64,000 nt of DNA from Pseudomonas pharyngis (GCF_021602345.1 NZ_BQID01000005.1:186001-250000), one strand, 5' to 3'. Shown: positions 1-8,666, counted from the stretch's first letter. Program-made: numbers and translations. Notes: a model not told the origin generated them from the sequence alone.

Positions 1-620
1 GCTTCCAGATCACCGCCGGTGAATGGGACAGTTACATTCGCCAGAGCGGTGCAGTGATCGCCAACGGCGACACGCGCCCCGGTCGCGAGTGCATCGCCAG
101 CAAACCGCGCTATCCGCAAACCTCGCGTCAGCCGGCGGTGTGCATGGATTTCCAGGACATCAAGAACTACGTCGCCTGGCTGTCGAAAAAAACCGGGCAG
201 AAGTACAGCATGCTCAGTGAAGCCCAGCGCGAATACGGTGCCCGGGCAGGATCCAAAGGCCCTTTTCCCTTCCCGTTCGACGAGGGCAAAGGCTATAGCA
301 TCGCCAAGCACGCCAACACCTACGGCCCGGCGGACGGTTACAGCTTCAGCTCACCGGTGGGCAGCTACCCGGCCAACGCCTTTGGCCTGTATGACATGCA
401 CGGCAATGTCTATGAATGGGTCGAAGACTGCTATCACCCGGACTATAAGGGTGCGCCAACCGATGGCAGCGCGTGGCTTGAACCCAACTGCGACACCCTG
501 CGCATTCGTGGCAATGACTGGGGGGAAGCGCCGGTATTCTCTCGTTCGGGCAACCGCAACGACATCGATCCGAAGACCCGCGGCGACTGGATCGGTTTCC
601 GTGTCGTGCGTGAGTTGTAA
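1..620 (+). CDS. pvdO: PvdO, formylglycine-generating-enzyme-like pyoverdine maturation protein (5' end missing)
   Basis: The gene enters the window already open; the frame runs from base 3 to the stop at 618-620. About 206 residues of the C-terminal part are visible. They carry the hallmarks of the FGE/SUMF1 fold: a GNVYEWVEDCYH segment and the closing GFRVV. Immediately upstream of pvdE and fpvA, this fits PvdO, the periplasmic protein needed for the last oxidation of the pyoverdine chromophore (family knowledge from P. aeruginosa). A signal peptide should lie outside the window. The identification rests on fold plus context; other SUMF1-domain proteins exist, but their presence beside pvdE would be a coincidence. 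Confidence 0.88.
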   Translation, partial: FQITAGEWDSYIRQSGAVIANGDTRPGRECIASKPRYPQTSRQPAVCMDFQDIKNYVAWLSKKTGQKYSMLSEAQREYGARAGSKGPFPFPFDEGKGYSIAKHANTYGPADGYSFSSPVGSYPANAFGLYDMHGNVYEWVEDCYHPDYKGAPTDGSAWLEPNCDTLRIRGNDWGEAPVFSRSGNRNDIDPKTRGDWIGFRVVREL

Positions 621-646
621 TCCGCAGTAACGCTTCTGCTCTCCCC

Positions 647-671
647 ACGGTCGCCGCCAGTCGGCGACCGT
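647..671 (+). terminator. Hairpin after pvdO
   Basis: A perfect 10-bp stem (647-656 with 662-671) with a 5-base loop follows the pvdO stop. There is no T tract; the sequence runs straight into the PvdS box of pvdE. It may attenuate read-through from pvdO. Confidence 0.5.
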
Positions 672-672
672 C

Positions 673-696
673 TAAATTAAGCTCCGGATCAGACGT
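673..696 (+). promoter_or_regulatory. Iron-starvation (PvdS) box upstream of pvdE
   Basis: TAAAT at 673-677 and CGT at 694-696 are separated by exactly 16 bases, a perfect match to the TAAAT-N16-CGT box recognised by the PvdS extracytoplasmic-function sigma factor. It lies 43 bases before the pvdE start, as expected for a PvdS promoter. Confidence 0.88.
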
Positions 697-738
697 TCTA
701 CAGGGTATCTGCCTTACGACCCAAGGAACTGTCCTGTC

Positions 739-2388
739 ATGACCCAGCCTACGCGCGGTGCAATTCATGAATTGTTCACCCTACTCAAACCTTTTCGGCT
801 CGTCGTCGCACTGTCGGTCATTCTGGGGATGGTCGGTGGCCTGAGTGTTACGGTCCTGCTGGCCACCATCAATAACGCGCTGCACTCCGAATCCGGCCTG
901 ACCCAAGGCGTGGTCGCGCTGTTCGGTGGCCTGTGCGTGCTGGCGCTGCTCAGCTCGATCTGCTCGGACATCGGCACCAACTATGTCGGCCAGCACATCA
1001 TCGCCACCCTGCGCAAACAGCTGGGCGAGAAAGTGCTGTCGGCACCGATCGAACAGATTGAACGCTATCGCAGCCATCGCCTGATTCCGGTGCTGACCCA
1101 CGACGTCGACACCATCAGTGACTTCGCCTTCGCCTTCGCGCCACTGGCCATCTCGCTGACCGTGACCCTCGGTTGCATGGGGTACCTGGCGATGCTGTCG
1201 TGGCCAATGTTCCTGATCATGGTCGTGGCGATCCTGATCGGCACTGGCATCCAGTACTTCGCCCAAGGTCGCGGGATCAAAGGTTTCTTCGCCGCCCGTG
1301 ACGCTGAAGACGAACTGCAAAAGCACTACAACGCGATTGCCGAAGGCGCCAAGGAACTGCGCATACACCGCCCGCGCCGCCAGCGCATGTTCAACAGCGG
1401 CATCAAGGGCACGGCCGATTTCATCTGCAAGACCCAGATCAAATCGATCAACACGTTCGTGATTGCCAAGAGTTTCGGCTCGATGCTGTTCTTTGTGGTC
1501 ATCGGTCTGGCGCTGGCCCTGCAATCGTTCTGGCCCAGCGCTGACAAAACCGTGATGAGCGGTTTCGTCCTGGTGCTGCTGTACATGAAAGGTCCGCTGG
1601 AACACCTGGTCGGCACGTTGCCGGTGGTCAGCCGCGCGCAGATTGCCTTCCGCCGCATCGCTGAACTGTCGGCGCAGTTCTCCTCGCCCGAGCCGCATCT
1701 GTTGCTCAGCGATCAGGGCAAGAAAGCCGAGCCGGTGCAGAGCCTGGAACTCAAGGACGTGCGCTACGCCTTCCCGGCCGTGGGCGAGGCCAAGCCGTTC
1801 ACGCTGGGGCCGGTGAACCTGAAGATCGAACAAGGCGACATCGTATTCATCGTCGGCGAAAACGGCTGCGGCAAGACCACCCTGATCAAACTGCTGCTGG
1901 GCCTGTATCCGCCACAACAAGGAGAAATCCGTCTCAACGGCGAATGCGTGACTGCCCTCACCCGCGACGATTACCGCCAGTTGTTCACCACGGTGTTTGC
2001 CGACTACTACCTGTTCGATGACGTGGTGCAAGGCGATACGCACATTCCCGACGACGCCAACAAATACCTGCAACGCCTGGAAATCGCCCACAAGGTCAGC
2101 GTGCAGGACGGCAGCTTCACCACCACCGACCTGTCCACCGGCCAGCGCAAGCGTCTGGCGTTGGTCAATGCGTGGCTGGAGGAGCGCCCGGTGCTGGTGT
2201 TCGACGAATGGGCCGCGGATCAGGACCCGACCTTCCGCCGGATCTTCTACACCGAGCTGCTGCCCGATCTCAAACGCCTGGGCAAGACCATCATCGTGAT
2301 CTCCCACGATGACCGTTATTTCGATGTCGCCGACCAGTTGGTGCGCATGGATGCCGGCAAAGTCAAAACCGCGCTCAACCCGGCCTGA
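739..2388 (+). CDS. pvdE: PvdE, ABC exporter of the pyoverdine precursor
   Basis: A 549-residue half-transporter, the same length as P. aeruginosa PvdE. The N-terminal ~320 residues form a six-helix membrane domain. The C-terminal ATPase has Walker A (GENGCGKTT), an LSTGQRKRLA signature and Walker B ending VLVFDEWAADQD. Family members export cyclic or modified peptides; PvdE moves the cytoplasmic acylated ferribactin into the periplasm for maturation. The start is preceded by AAGGA at 722-726 and by a perfect PvdS box. It is followed by fpvA after 153 bp. Confidence 0.95.
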   Translation: MTQPTRGAIHELFTLLKPFRLVVALSVILGMVGGLSVTVLLATINNALHSESGLTQGVVALFGGLCVLALLSSICSDIGTNYVGQHIIATLRKQLGEKVLSAPIEQIERYRSHRLIPVLTHDVDTISDFAFAFAPLAISLTVTLGCMGYLAMLSWPMFLIMVVAILIGTGIQYFAQGRGIKGFFAARDAEDELQKHYNAIAEGAKELRIHRPRRQRMFNSGIKGTADFICKTQIKSINTFVIAKSFGSMLFFVVIGLALALQSFWPSADKTVMSGFVLVLLYMKGPLEHLVGTLPVVSRAQIAFRRIAELSAQFSSPEPHLLLSDQGKKAEPVQSLELKDVRYAFPAVGEAKPFTLGPVNLKIEQGDIVFIVGENGCGKTTLIKLLLGLYPPQQGEIRLNGECVTALTRDDYRQLFTTVFADYYLFDDVVQGDTHIPDDANKYLQRLEIAHKVSVQDGSFTTTDLSTGQRKRLALVNAWLEERPVLVFDEWAADQDPTFRRIFYTELLPDLKRLGKTIIVISHDDRYFDVADQLVRMDAGKVKTALNPA

Positions 2389-2482
2389 TACGCCAACCGC
2401 TCAGGGATGAGCTGATCCCGCCTTCGCGCGATAGCAGAGACTTTCGCGGTTCGCGGGATTTTTCCGGTTTTTACGCAGTGTT

Positions 2483-2501
2483 GCGTCTAATTATCATTAA
2501 C
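2483..2501 (+). promoter_or_regulatory. Candidate Fur box upstream of fpvA
   Basis: This 19-base stretch matches the classical Fur consensus at 13 of 19 positions, with the core ATTATCATTA. It lies 40 bases before the fpvA start. No good PvdS box is seen in the same gap, so fpvA may be read through from the pvdE promoter and also controlled directly by Fur. Confidence 0.45.
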
Positions 2502-2541
2502 TAATAAAACTGCACTCGCACTTCAGGAGCATCCCGAGCAA

Positions 2542-4968
2542 ATGCAAGCCTTAAAGTTGTCCCGCACCCCTCTGGCCGAGGCCATCTCCCGCCGCAATCC
2601 GCGTGGCGCAATGCTGTCAGGTGCTCTGCTGACGCTGATGCTGTTGGGCAGCACCCAGGTTCAAGCGACGCCGGTCGACGTCAACATCCCTGCGCAACCG
2701 CTGTCCCGAGCACTGCAACAGCTGGGGCAACAAGCCAATCTGCAGATTCTCTACAGCCCGGAATCCCTGGCTGGCCTGAACTCGAACGCGGTATCCGGGC
2801 ACCTGGAGCCGAAACAGGCACTGGACAACTTGCTGCTGGGGAGCGGCATGACCTATCAACTGACCGGCAACTCCGTTTCGCTGGTGCCGGCCACCGGTGC
2901 AGGCGCGGGAAACGCACTGGAGCTGGGCGCGGTATCGATTTCCGGCAAGGCGCCGGGGTCGACCACTGAAGGCTCCGGGCTTTACACCACGTACTCGTCC
3001 AGCAGCTCGACGCGCCTGAACCTGACACCCAAGGAAACCCCGCAGTCACTGACCGTCATGACCCGTCAGCGCCTCGACGACCAGCGTCTGACCAACCTCA
3101 GCGACACCCTCGACGCCACACCGGGCATCATTGTGCTGCGTGACGGCCAGGGCGCAGAGTCCGACGGTTACTTCTCCCGTGGTTTCGAGATCCAGAACTT
3201 CGAAATCGACGGCGTGCCGACCGTCAAGCGCATGGACAACTACACCCAGAGCATGGCGATGTACGACCGTGTGGAAGTGGTGCGTGGCGCCACCGGTTTG
3301 ATCAGCGGCCTGGGCAGCCCTTCGGCCACCATCAACCTGATCCGCAAGCGTCCGACTGCCGAAGCTCAGGCCAGCGTCACCGCTGAAGCCGGCAACTGGG
3401 ATCGCTACGGCACCGGTTTCGATGTCTCCGGGCCGCTGACCGAAACCGGCAACATCCGTGGCCGACTGGTCGGCGACTTCAAGACCGAACAGTCCTGGAT
3501 CGACCGCTACAAGCAAGATTCGCAGCTGATGTACGGCATCACTGAATTCGACCTGAGCGAAGACACGCTGCTGACCATGGGTTTCAGCTACCAGCGCACC
3601 GACGTCGATTCGCCAATGCGTTCGGGCCTGCCAACCCGCTTCACCGATGGCTCGCGCACCAACCTCAGCCGTTCGCTGAACTCGGCGCAGACCTGGTCGT
3701 ATAACGATCACGAACAAACCAGCTTCTTCACCTCGATCGAACAGCAGTTCGGCAATGGCTGGAGCGGCAAGGTTGAATTCACTCACTCCGAGAACAAGTT
3801 CGACGAGGTCTTCAACTACGTCAACGGTGGCCTGAACCCGGACGGCAGCGGCACGACCCAACTGCCGGTGCGCTTCTCCGGTACCCCGCGCCAGAACAAC
3901 ATCGACGCCTACCTGACCGGCCCGTTCGGCCTGCTGGGTCGCGAGCATGAGTTGATCGCCGGTGTGACCCTGTCGCAATACAACGAAAACGTGCCGAACT
4001 ACGGCAGCTGGAAATACGACTACTCCGGCTCCCCTGCCGGCGCCATCGACAACCTGCTGAACTGGAACGGCGACTCGGTCAAACCCGAATTCAACGTCAC
4101 CGGCAAATCCACCGTCGATGAAACTCAATACGCCGCGTACCTGGCCACCCGCCTGCGTGCCACCGATGACCTGAGCATCCTGCTCGGCAGCCGCGTGGTC
4201 GACTGGCATCGCGACATCGAAGACAAGCCGTACGGCGGTGCAGAAACCAAGACCAAAGAATCGGAAACCGGCGTCTACATTCCTTACGCGGGTGTGGTCT
4301 ACGACGTCAACGACACTTGGTCGCTGTATGCCAGCTACACCAAGATCTTCAACCCGCAATCGTCCTGGGTACGCGACATCAACAACAAGCCTCTGGACCC
4401 GATGGAAGGCACCGGCTACGAAGTCGGCGTCAAGGGCAGCCACTTCGATGGCAAGCTGAACTCCAGCTTCGCGCTGTTCAAGATCGAGCAGGACAACCTG
4501 GCGATCTGGATCGACACCCCGGGCGGCAACACCTACAAATCCGAGCAAGGCACCACCACCAAAGGTGCTGAGTTCACCCTTGATGGCGAACTGGCCGAAG
4601 GCTGGCAAGCGTCTGCCGGTTACGCCTATGCCGTCAGCACCGATGCCGAAGACCAGCGCATCGTCACCACCCTGCCCCGTCACAGCCTCAAGACCTTCAC
4701 CAGCTATCGCCTGCCGGGCATCCTGGACAAAGTCACCGTTGGCGGCGGTGTGAACTGGCAGAGCAAGACCGGTGCCGACCTGCATACCTTCCAGCAAGGC
4801 AGCTACGCCGTCACCAACCTGCTGGCGCGTTACGACATCAGCAAAAACCTCAGCGCCTCGGTCAACCTGAACAACGTATTCGACCGCGAATACCTCAGCT
4901 ACGCCGGCGACCACGGCATGTACGGCGCACCGCGCAACATCATGACCGGCTTCAAGTACACGTTCTGA
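2542..4968 (+). CDS. fpvA: FpvA-type TonB-dependent ferripyoverdine receptor
   Basis: An 808-residue outer-membrane receptor. Residues 1-42 are a long signal peptide ending QVQA. Residues ~45-118 are an STN signalling domain, used by FpvA to report ligand binding to the anti-sigma factor FpvR. A TonB-box-like segment (AVSISG) is at ~130, then a plug domain to ~290 and a beta-barrel ending in the typical C-terminal aromatic (GFKYTF). The STN domain and the neighbouring pvdE and pvdI mark it as the cognate pyoverdine receptor rather than a generic siderophore receptor. The start has CAGGAG at 2524-2529. A strong terminator follows. The exact pyoverdine type cannot be read from the receptor. Confidence 0.92.
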   Translation: MQALKLSRTPLAEAISRRNPRGAMLSGALLTLMLLGSTQVQATPVDVNIPAQPLSRALQQLGQQANLQILYSPESLAGLNSNAVSGHLEPKQALDNLLLGSGMTYQLTGNSVSLVPATGAGAGNALELGAVSISGKAPGSTTEGSGLYTTYSSSSSTRLNLTPKETPQSLTVMTRQRLDDQRLTNLSDTLDATPGIIVLRDGQGAESDGYFSRGFEIQNFEIDGVPTVKRMDNYTQSMAMYDRVEVVRGATGLISGLGSPSATINLIRKRPTAEAQASVTAEAGNWDRYGTGFDVSGPLTETGNIRGRLVGDFKTEQSWIDRYKQDSQLMYGITEFDLSEDTLLTMGFSYQRTDVDSPMRSGLPTRFTDGSRTNLSRSLNSAQTWSYNDHEQTSFFTSIEQQFGNGWSGKVEFTHSENKFDEVFNYVNGGLNPDGSGTTQLPVRFSGTPRQNNIDAYLTGPFGLLGREHELIAGVTLSQYNENVPNYGSWKYDYSGSPAGAIDNLLNWNGDSVKPEFNVTGKSTVDETQYAAYLATRLRATDDLSILLGSRVVDWHRDIEDKPYGGAETKTKESETGVYIPYAGVVYDVNDTWSLYASYTKIFNPQSSWVRDINNKPLDPMEGTGYEVGVKGSHFDGKLNSSFALFKIEQDNLAIWIDTPGGNTYKSEQGTTTKGAEFTLDGELAEGWQASAGYAYAVSTDAEDQRIVTTLPRHSLKTFTSYRLPGILDKVTVGGGVNWQSKTGADLHTFQQGSYAVTNLLARYDISKNLSASVNLNNVFDREYLSYAGDHGMYGAPRNIMTGFKYTF

Positions 4969-4985
4969 TTTAACCGCTGCAACAC

Positions 4986-5021
4986 AAAAAGCGCCCCGGC
5001 CAAACCGGGGCGCTTTTTTTT
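4986..5021 (+). terminator. Rho-independent terminator after fpvA
   Basis: A 9-bp GC stem (4991-4999 with 5005-5013), a 5-base loop and a run of eight T, preceded by an A run. It lies 18 bases after the fpvA stop and closes the pvdE-fpvA unit. Confidence 0.95.
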
Positions 5022-5156
5022 ATGGATGAAGGTTTAACGGCACTACAAAACATGCGGCTTGAAAGGTATTTCCTTTCGTTGCATAGGAAACGTCCGATTA
5101 CATAAAAGAAGCATCCACCAAAACCCTCTTTTCGGCGAAAACTTCCGCCTTATCTC

Positions 5157-5172
5157 CTGTCAGCGCCTACAG
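5157..5172 (+). promoter_or_regulatory. LexA (SOS) box upstream of the bacteriocin
   Basis: CTGT-N8-ACAG, the exact outer bases of the gamma-proteobacterial LexA operator, 111 bases before the likely start of the pyocin gene. The inner bases are GC-rich rather than alternating AT, so affinity is uncertain. DNase bacteriocins are commonly SOS-controlled. Confidence 0.7.
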
Positions 5173-5283
5173 AAGACTCGGATATTTCCCTGAGCACTTC
5201 GTTGTAACTTTGATTGGCAGGAAGCAATTGACTGCTCACCCGTTACTTATCGAAAAACAATGCACATTCAAAAGGATATGAAT

Positions 5284-7362
5284 ATGCAAAAACCATCGTC
5301 GTTCGAATTGACCGAGGCCGTCCACACAATCGGGAAAGCACCTCCAGGCATGCGAATAAACCCCTCGACCGGCACCACGATTCCCAACAGCGGCCGATTC
5401 GGCCCTCCGCGAAGCACCGGCCAATATCAGCAAGTACTGCAAAACTTTACCGGCCCGCTGGAGGCGGAATATCAAGGCAAGACAGCACAGATTCCGCAGA
5501 CCATCGAAACGGATCTGGCAGCCGCACGACAGGAAATCTCGACCCACCCGCTACCACCGGCTGCATCGTTGGTCCGCGAGCTGGGTGTACGCAACACCGT
5601 GATTCAGCGAAAAAACCAACAACTGCAACACCAGACCCATTTGTCCCACGGTTTCTACGGCAGCGATCCTACCGACAAAACGGTTTCCCAGTTCCTCTCC
5701 CGCGCACAGATCATCGACCCGATTCTCAGCCCCAACGGCCCGGGAATGAACCTGTGGAAACTGTCCTATCGAGCAGCGCTCGAAGCCAGATTGCTGGCTC
5801 AGACCCTCAACGTTCTTCATCAACAACAAGCCAATGTGCACAACTGGCTGGCTACCGTGCAGGCCAACGAACAGGCACAAGCCGCTGCCGCCGAAGCGGC
5901 GCGTCAGGCCGCCGAGCGCGCCAGAATCGCCGCTGAACAGCAGCGTCAGCAGGCGTTGGCAGATGCAGCACGTCGCCAGCGTGAACAGGCAGAGGCTCAG
6001 CGCGTGGCTGCCGAACGGGCCCTTTTCGCCGCCGAGCAGCAGCGTCAACATGCATTGGCCGAAGAGGCTCGTCGCCAACGTGAACTGGCAGAGACTGAAC
6101 AGGCGCGGGTTCAAAGAGAACAGGAAGCACAGCGCTTGAAGGAGCAGCGTCAGGCGCAGAGGAAGGCCAAAAGGAAAAAGCAGCAGCAAGCGCGCCGGGC
6201 CAGGGCCAGATTGGCCGCGCAACAAAAACGCCTGCATGAAAAATGGCAAGCCGAGAGCGACGCCCGCTGGCAAAACCCGACATTTGCCAACGTTGGTTCA
6301 CTGGCTGCGTTTGACTCAACGTTTAGCGGCACGCTCGGCCACATCGCCACCAGCCAGGCCACCTCACTGGCGCTCAGAACTGCTTTGCGCACCGCCGTTT
6401 CTGTCGTGAGCGCCGCAGCGGCGCCCGTTCTGGTCGGTTTCGCAGCACTGCTGATGCCATCCAGGCTGGGCAATGGCGATCTTTATTCGGCCAGTGTTCC
6501 GCTCTCGGAACTCGCTCCCGATCTGAACGCTGTCGACCTGTACGAACGGGCGGCCAGCGGCAAAGATGTCGACCTGCCGGTGAGGCTCGGTTCCAGGACG
6601 ATCGGCAACCGCGCGGAGATTGTTGTCGTCGGTACGGACGGCGTCACAGTACCGGCCAACGTGCCGGTAAGACTGGCCCGTTTTGATGCAGGAAAAAATG
6701 CGTACATCTCCGGCGACGCCGAGGCCAAGGGTCCCACCCTGACCTGGACACCTTTGGTACAACCGCTGAATCCTTCGACGGATTTGCCGTTCGCCGACAC
6801 CGATCTGCCGATCTACGAAGGTGCAACGGTCACCCCGCAAGGCGGGCGAATCGACCCCTTTCCCGAACTGGACCAGTACGACTTCGGTGGCTTCATCACC
6901 GTATTCCCGATCGAGTCCGGCATCCCGCCGACCTTCACGATGTTCAGGGATCGTCGTCAGGATCCGGGAGTCGCTTCGGGGAATGGGCAAGTGATATCGG
7001 GGAATTGGCTGGGGGCCGCGTCAACCCCGGAAGGTGCGCCGATACCCGCGCAGATTGCGGATACGCTGAGGGGACAGGAATTTTCCAGTTTTAAAGCGTT
7101 TAGGCGGGCGTTTTGGAAGGCAGTGGAAAGTAATGAGCAATTAATGCATGAGTTTCCATACTTTAATCAACTCGATATCAAAAAGGGGCTTTCACCACGT
7201 GCCCCCCAAGCAGAACATGTAGGGAGAAGGGTAAAAATAGAGATACATCATGTTGTGCCTATCGGTGAAGGTGGCATGGTTTACGATGCAGACAATCTCC
7301 GACTGTTGACACCGCGCCAACACATAAAAATCCACGCCAAGCAGAGGAGGACCAAACAATGA
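5284..7362 (+). CDS. S-type pyocin with colicin E9-like HNH DNase domain
   Basis: A secreted killing protein of about 692 residues, resembling pyocin S2. In order: an N-terminal receptor-binding/translocation part (1-190); an Ala/Arg/Gln-rich coiled coil (~195-325) containing two ~30-residue repeats (AAEQQRQ...ARRQRE); a hydrophobic Ala-rich stretch (~345-395); the Pyocin_S domain (~410-590); and a colicin-type nuclease domain with GAPIPAQIADTLRG, the EIHHVVPI metal-site segment, DNLRLLTP and HIKIH. The HNH residues are all present, so DNA cleavage is expected. AAGGA at 5272-5276 favours the ATG at 5284 over earlier in-frame starts at 5260 and 5278. It overlaps the immunity gene, lies behind fpvA and has its own LexA box. 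The last ~280 bases are visibly more AT-rich than the front of the gene, suggesting domain exchange. Confidence 0.93.
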   Translation: MQKPSSFELTEAVHTIGKAPPGMRINPSTGTTIPNSGRFGPPRSTGQYQQVLQNFTGPLEAEYQGKTAQIPQTIETDLAAARQEISTHPLPPAASLVRELGVRNTVIQRKNQQLQHQTHLSHGFYGSDPTDKTVSQFLSRAQIIDPILSPNGPGMNLWKLSYRAALEARLLAQTLNVLHQQQANVHNWLATVQANEQAQAAAAEAARQAAERARIAAEQQRQQALADAARRQREQAEAQRVAAERALFAAEQQRQHALAEEARRQRELAETEQARVQREQEAQRLKEQRQAQRKAKRKKQQQARRARARLAAQQKRLHEKWQAESDARWQNPTFANVGSLAAFDSTFSGTLGHIATSQATSLALRTALRTAVSVVSAAAAPVLVGFAALLMPSRLGNGDLYSASVPLSELAPDLNAVDLYERAASGKDVDLPVRLGSRTIGNRAEIVVVGTDGVTVPANVPVRLARFDAGKNAYISGDAEAKGPTLTWTPLVQPLNPSTDLPFADTDLPIYEGATVTPQGGRIDPFPELDQYDFGGFITVFPIESGIPPTFTMFRDRRQDPGVASGNGQVISGNWLGAASTPEGAPIPAQIADTLRGQEFSSFKAFRRAFWKAVESNEQLMHEFPYFNQLDIKKGLSPRAPQAEHVGRRVKIEIHHVVPIGEGGMVYDADNLRLLTPRQHIKIHAKQRRTKQ

Positions 7363-7619
7363 AATTTAAATCCAGGTTTGAAGAATATACAGAGTCAGAG
7401 TTTATCGCCCTCATAAACCGCTTGGTTGAAGGAGACTACTCATCCGAGAGAGAGCACGACGCGATAGTGGACAACATAGTGAAAATTTCGGAACACCCGA
7501 GCGGCTCGGATATTTTGTACTACCCTGCCGAGGGGGTCGAAGACAGCCCCGCTGGTGCATTAAAAGCCATCAAGGAATGGCGGGCCGCCAACGGAAAACC
7601 AGGTTTCAAACCGGAATAG
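7359..7619 (+). CDS. Im9-like immunity protein to the DNase pyocin
   Basis: An 86-residue acidic protein with the colicin DNase immunity signature: SEHPSGSDILYYP in the middle and KEWRAANGKPGFK at the end, closely paralleling Im9/Im2. It binds and blocks the HNH domain of the pyocin encoded just upstream. Its ATG overlaps the pyocin stop (ATGA), and a GAGGAGG ribosome site lies inside the end of the pyocin gene at 7344-7350, so the pair is translationally coupled. Confidence 0.95.
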   Translation: MKFKSRFEEYTESEFIALINRLVEGDYSSEREHDAIVDNIVKISEHPSGSDILYYPAEGVEDSPAGALKAIKEWRAANGKPGFKPE

Positions 7620-7635
7620 TCAGTTCCTGAAACGC

Positions 7636-7711
7636 GCCCTCTTCGCGAGCAAGCTCGTTCCCACAGAGTCGGGTGTTGATGGCCTGGTGTGTGGACGCGC
7701 ACATCAGGCCA
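7636..7711. repeat. REP-like element and hairpin between convergent genes
   Basis: A half-REP sequence (TTCGCGAGCAAGCTCGTTCC, 7643-7662) is followed by an imperfect hairpin (7681-7691 with about 7698-7710). It lies between the immunity gene and the convergent hydrolase gene and probably ends transcription from both sides. Confidence 0.6.
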
Positions 7712-7718
7712 AGTCGGA

Positions 7719-8666
7719 TCAGACCGTTTCCGGATACATCACGGTGCGCAGCACGCTCACCAGTTCCTGATAGATCGCCTCCACCTCTTGCGTGACCATG
7801 CGCATGCGCAGGAAGTCATGCACGTGGCCACTGAACTCTCGGCATTCAAGCAATCCTCCGGCGCTGGCCAGACGTTCGGCGTAGGCGCGGCCTTCGTCCA
7901 CCAGCGGGTCGAAGCCTGCCAGGGCGACGTAGGCCGGTGCGGCGCCGGCAAGGTCGGTGCTCAGCAGTGGCGAGAAACGCCAGTCGCGGCGGTCCTCAAG
8001 GCAGCGGGCGTAGTGTTGGTAGAACCATTCCAGGGTATCGCTTTCCAGCAGATAACCTTCGCCGAGCAGGTCCATCGATTCACGGCGCTGCGAGGCGTCG
8101 GTTACCGGGTAGCACAGCAATTGCAGGCACGGTTTCAGCGCGCCGGGCGCGCGCGCCTCAAGCGCCAGCACGGTCGCCAGCGTGGCGCCGACGCTGTCGC
8201 CGCCAAACACCAGGCGCGACAGGTCGAGATCGAATTCGCCGGCCTGTTCGCGCAGCCAATCCAGTGCATCGGCACAATCGTGCAACGCCACCGGGAATTT
8301 GTGTTCCGGCGCGCGGCGGTAGCCGACCGACAGCACTGCACACGGCGTGCGCGCGCAGAATTCACGGCAAATACCGTCGTGGGAATCGAGGCTGCCGACC
8401 ACAAAACCACCGCCGTGCAAAAACAGCAGCACCGGCAGGACACCACCCCTGTGCAACGGACGGTACAGCCGCAGGGTCAGCTCAGCGCCGTCGCGGGCAA
8501 GATGTCGCACCTCACTCACTTCGACATCCGGCACGTCCCAGCGCATCTGTTGCGAGGACCGCTCGAACGCCTCACGGGCCTGCTCAGGTGTCCCTTGGTG
8601 AAACGCGCCGTTCTGACTGTCTTCGACCAGATCAAGAAACGCCGCTACTTCCGAATTCAATGACAT
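7719..8666 (-). CDS. Alpha/beta hydrolase of the hormone-sensitive-lipase (HGGG) family
   Basis: About 315 residues from the ATG at 8666 (an in-frame extension reaches 8690). It shows the HSL-family oxyanion motif HGGGF, the nucleophile elbow GDSVG, an acid in GFDPLVDEG and a histidine in SGHVHDF, so the Ser-Asp-His triad is complete. Family members hydrolyse esters or amides of small substrates. It follows the PvdJ synthetase by about 60 bases on the same strand and is probably co-transcribed with it. A role in release or editing of the peptide is only an inference; this family is not the usual NRPS thioesterase type. No signal peptide is seen, so it should be cytoplasmic. Confidence 0.85.
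   Translation of the reverse strand: MSLNSEVAAFLDLVEDSQNGAFHQGTPEQAREAFERSSQQMRWDVPDVEVSEVRHLARDGAELTLRLYRPLHRGGVLPVLLFLHGGGFVVGSLDSHDGICREFCARTPCAVLSVGYRRAPEHKFPVALHDCADALDWLREQAGEFDLDLSRLVFGGDSVGATLATVLALEARAPGALKPCLQLLCYPVTDASQRRESMDLLGEGYLLESDTLEWFYQHYARCLEDRRDWRFSPLLSTDLAGAAPAYVALAGFDPLVDEGRAYAERLASAGGLLECREFSGHVHDFLRMRMVTQEVEAIYQELVSVLRTVMYPETV

Noticed and set aside
7719-8666. The hydrolase as the missing pyoverdine thioesterase
   Set aside because: Its HGGG and GDSVG motifs place it in the HSL esterase family. A releasing role is possible but cannot be called.
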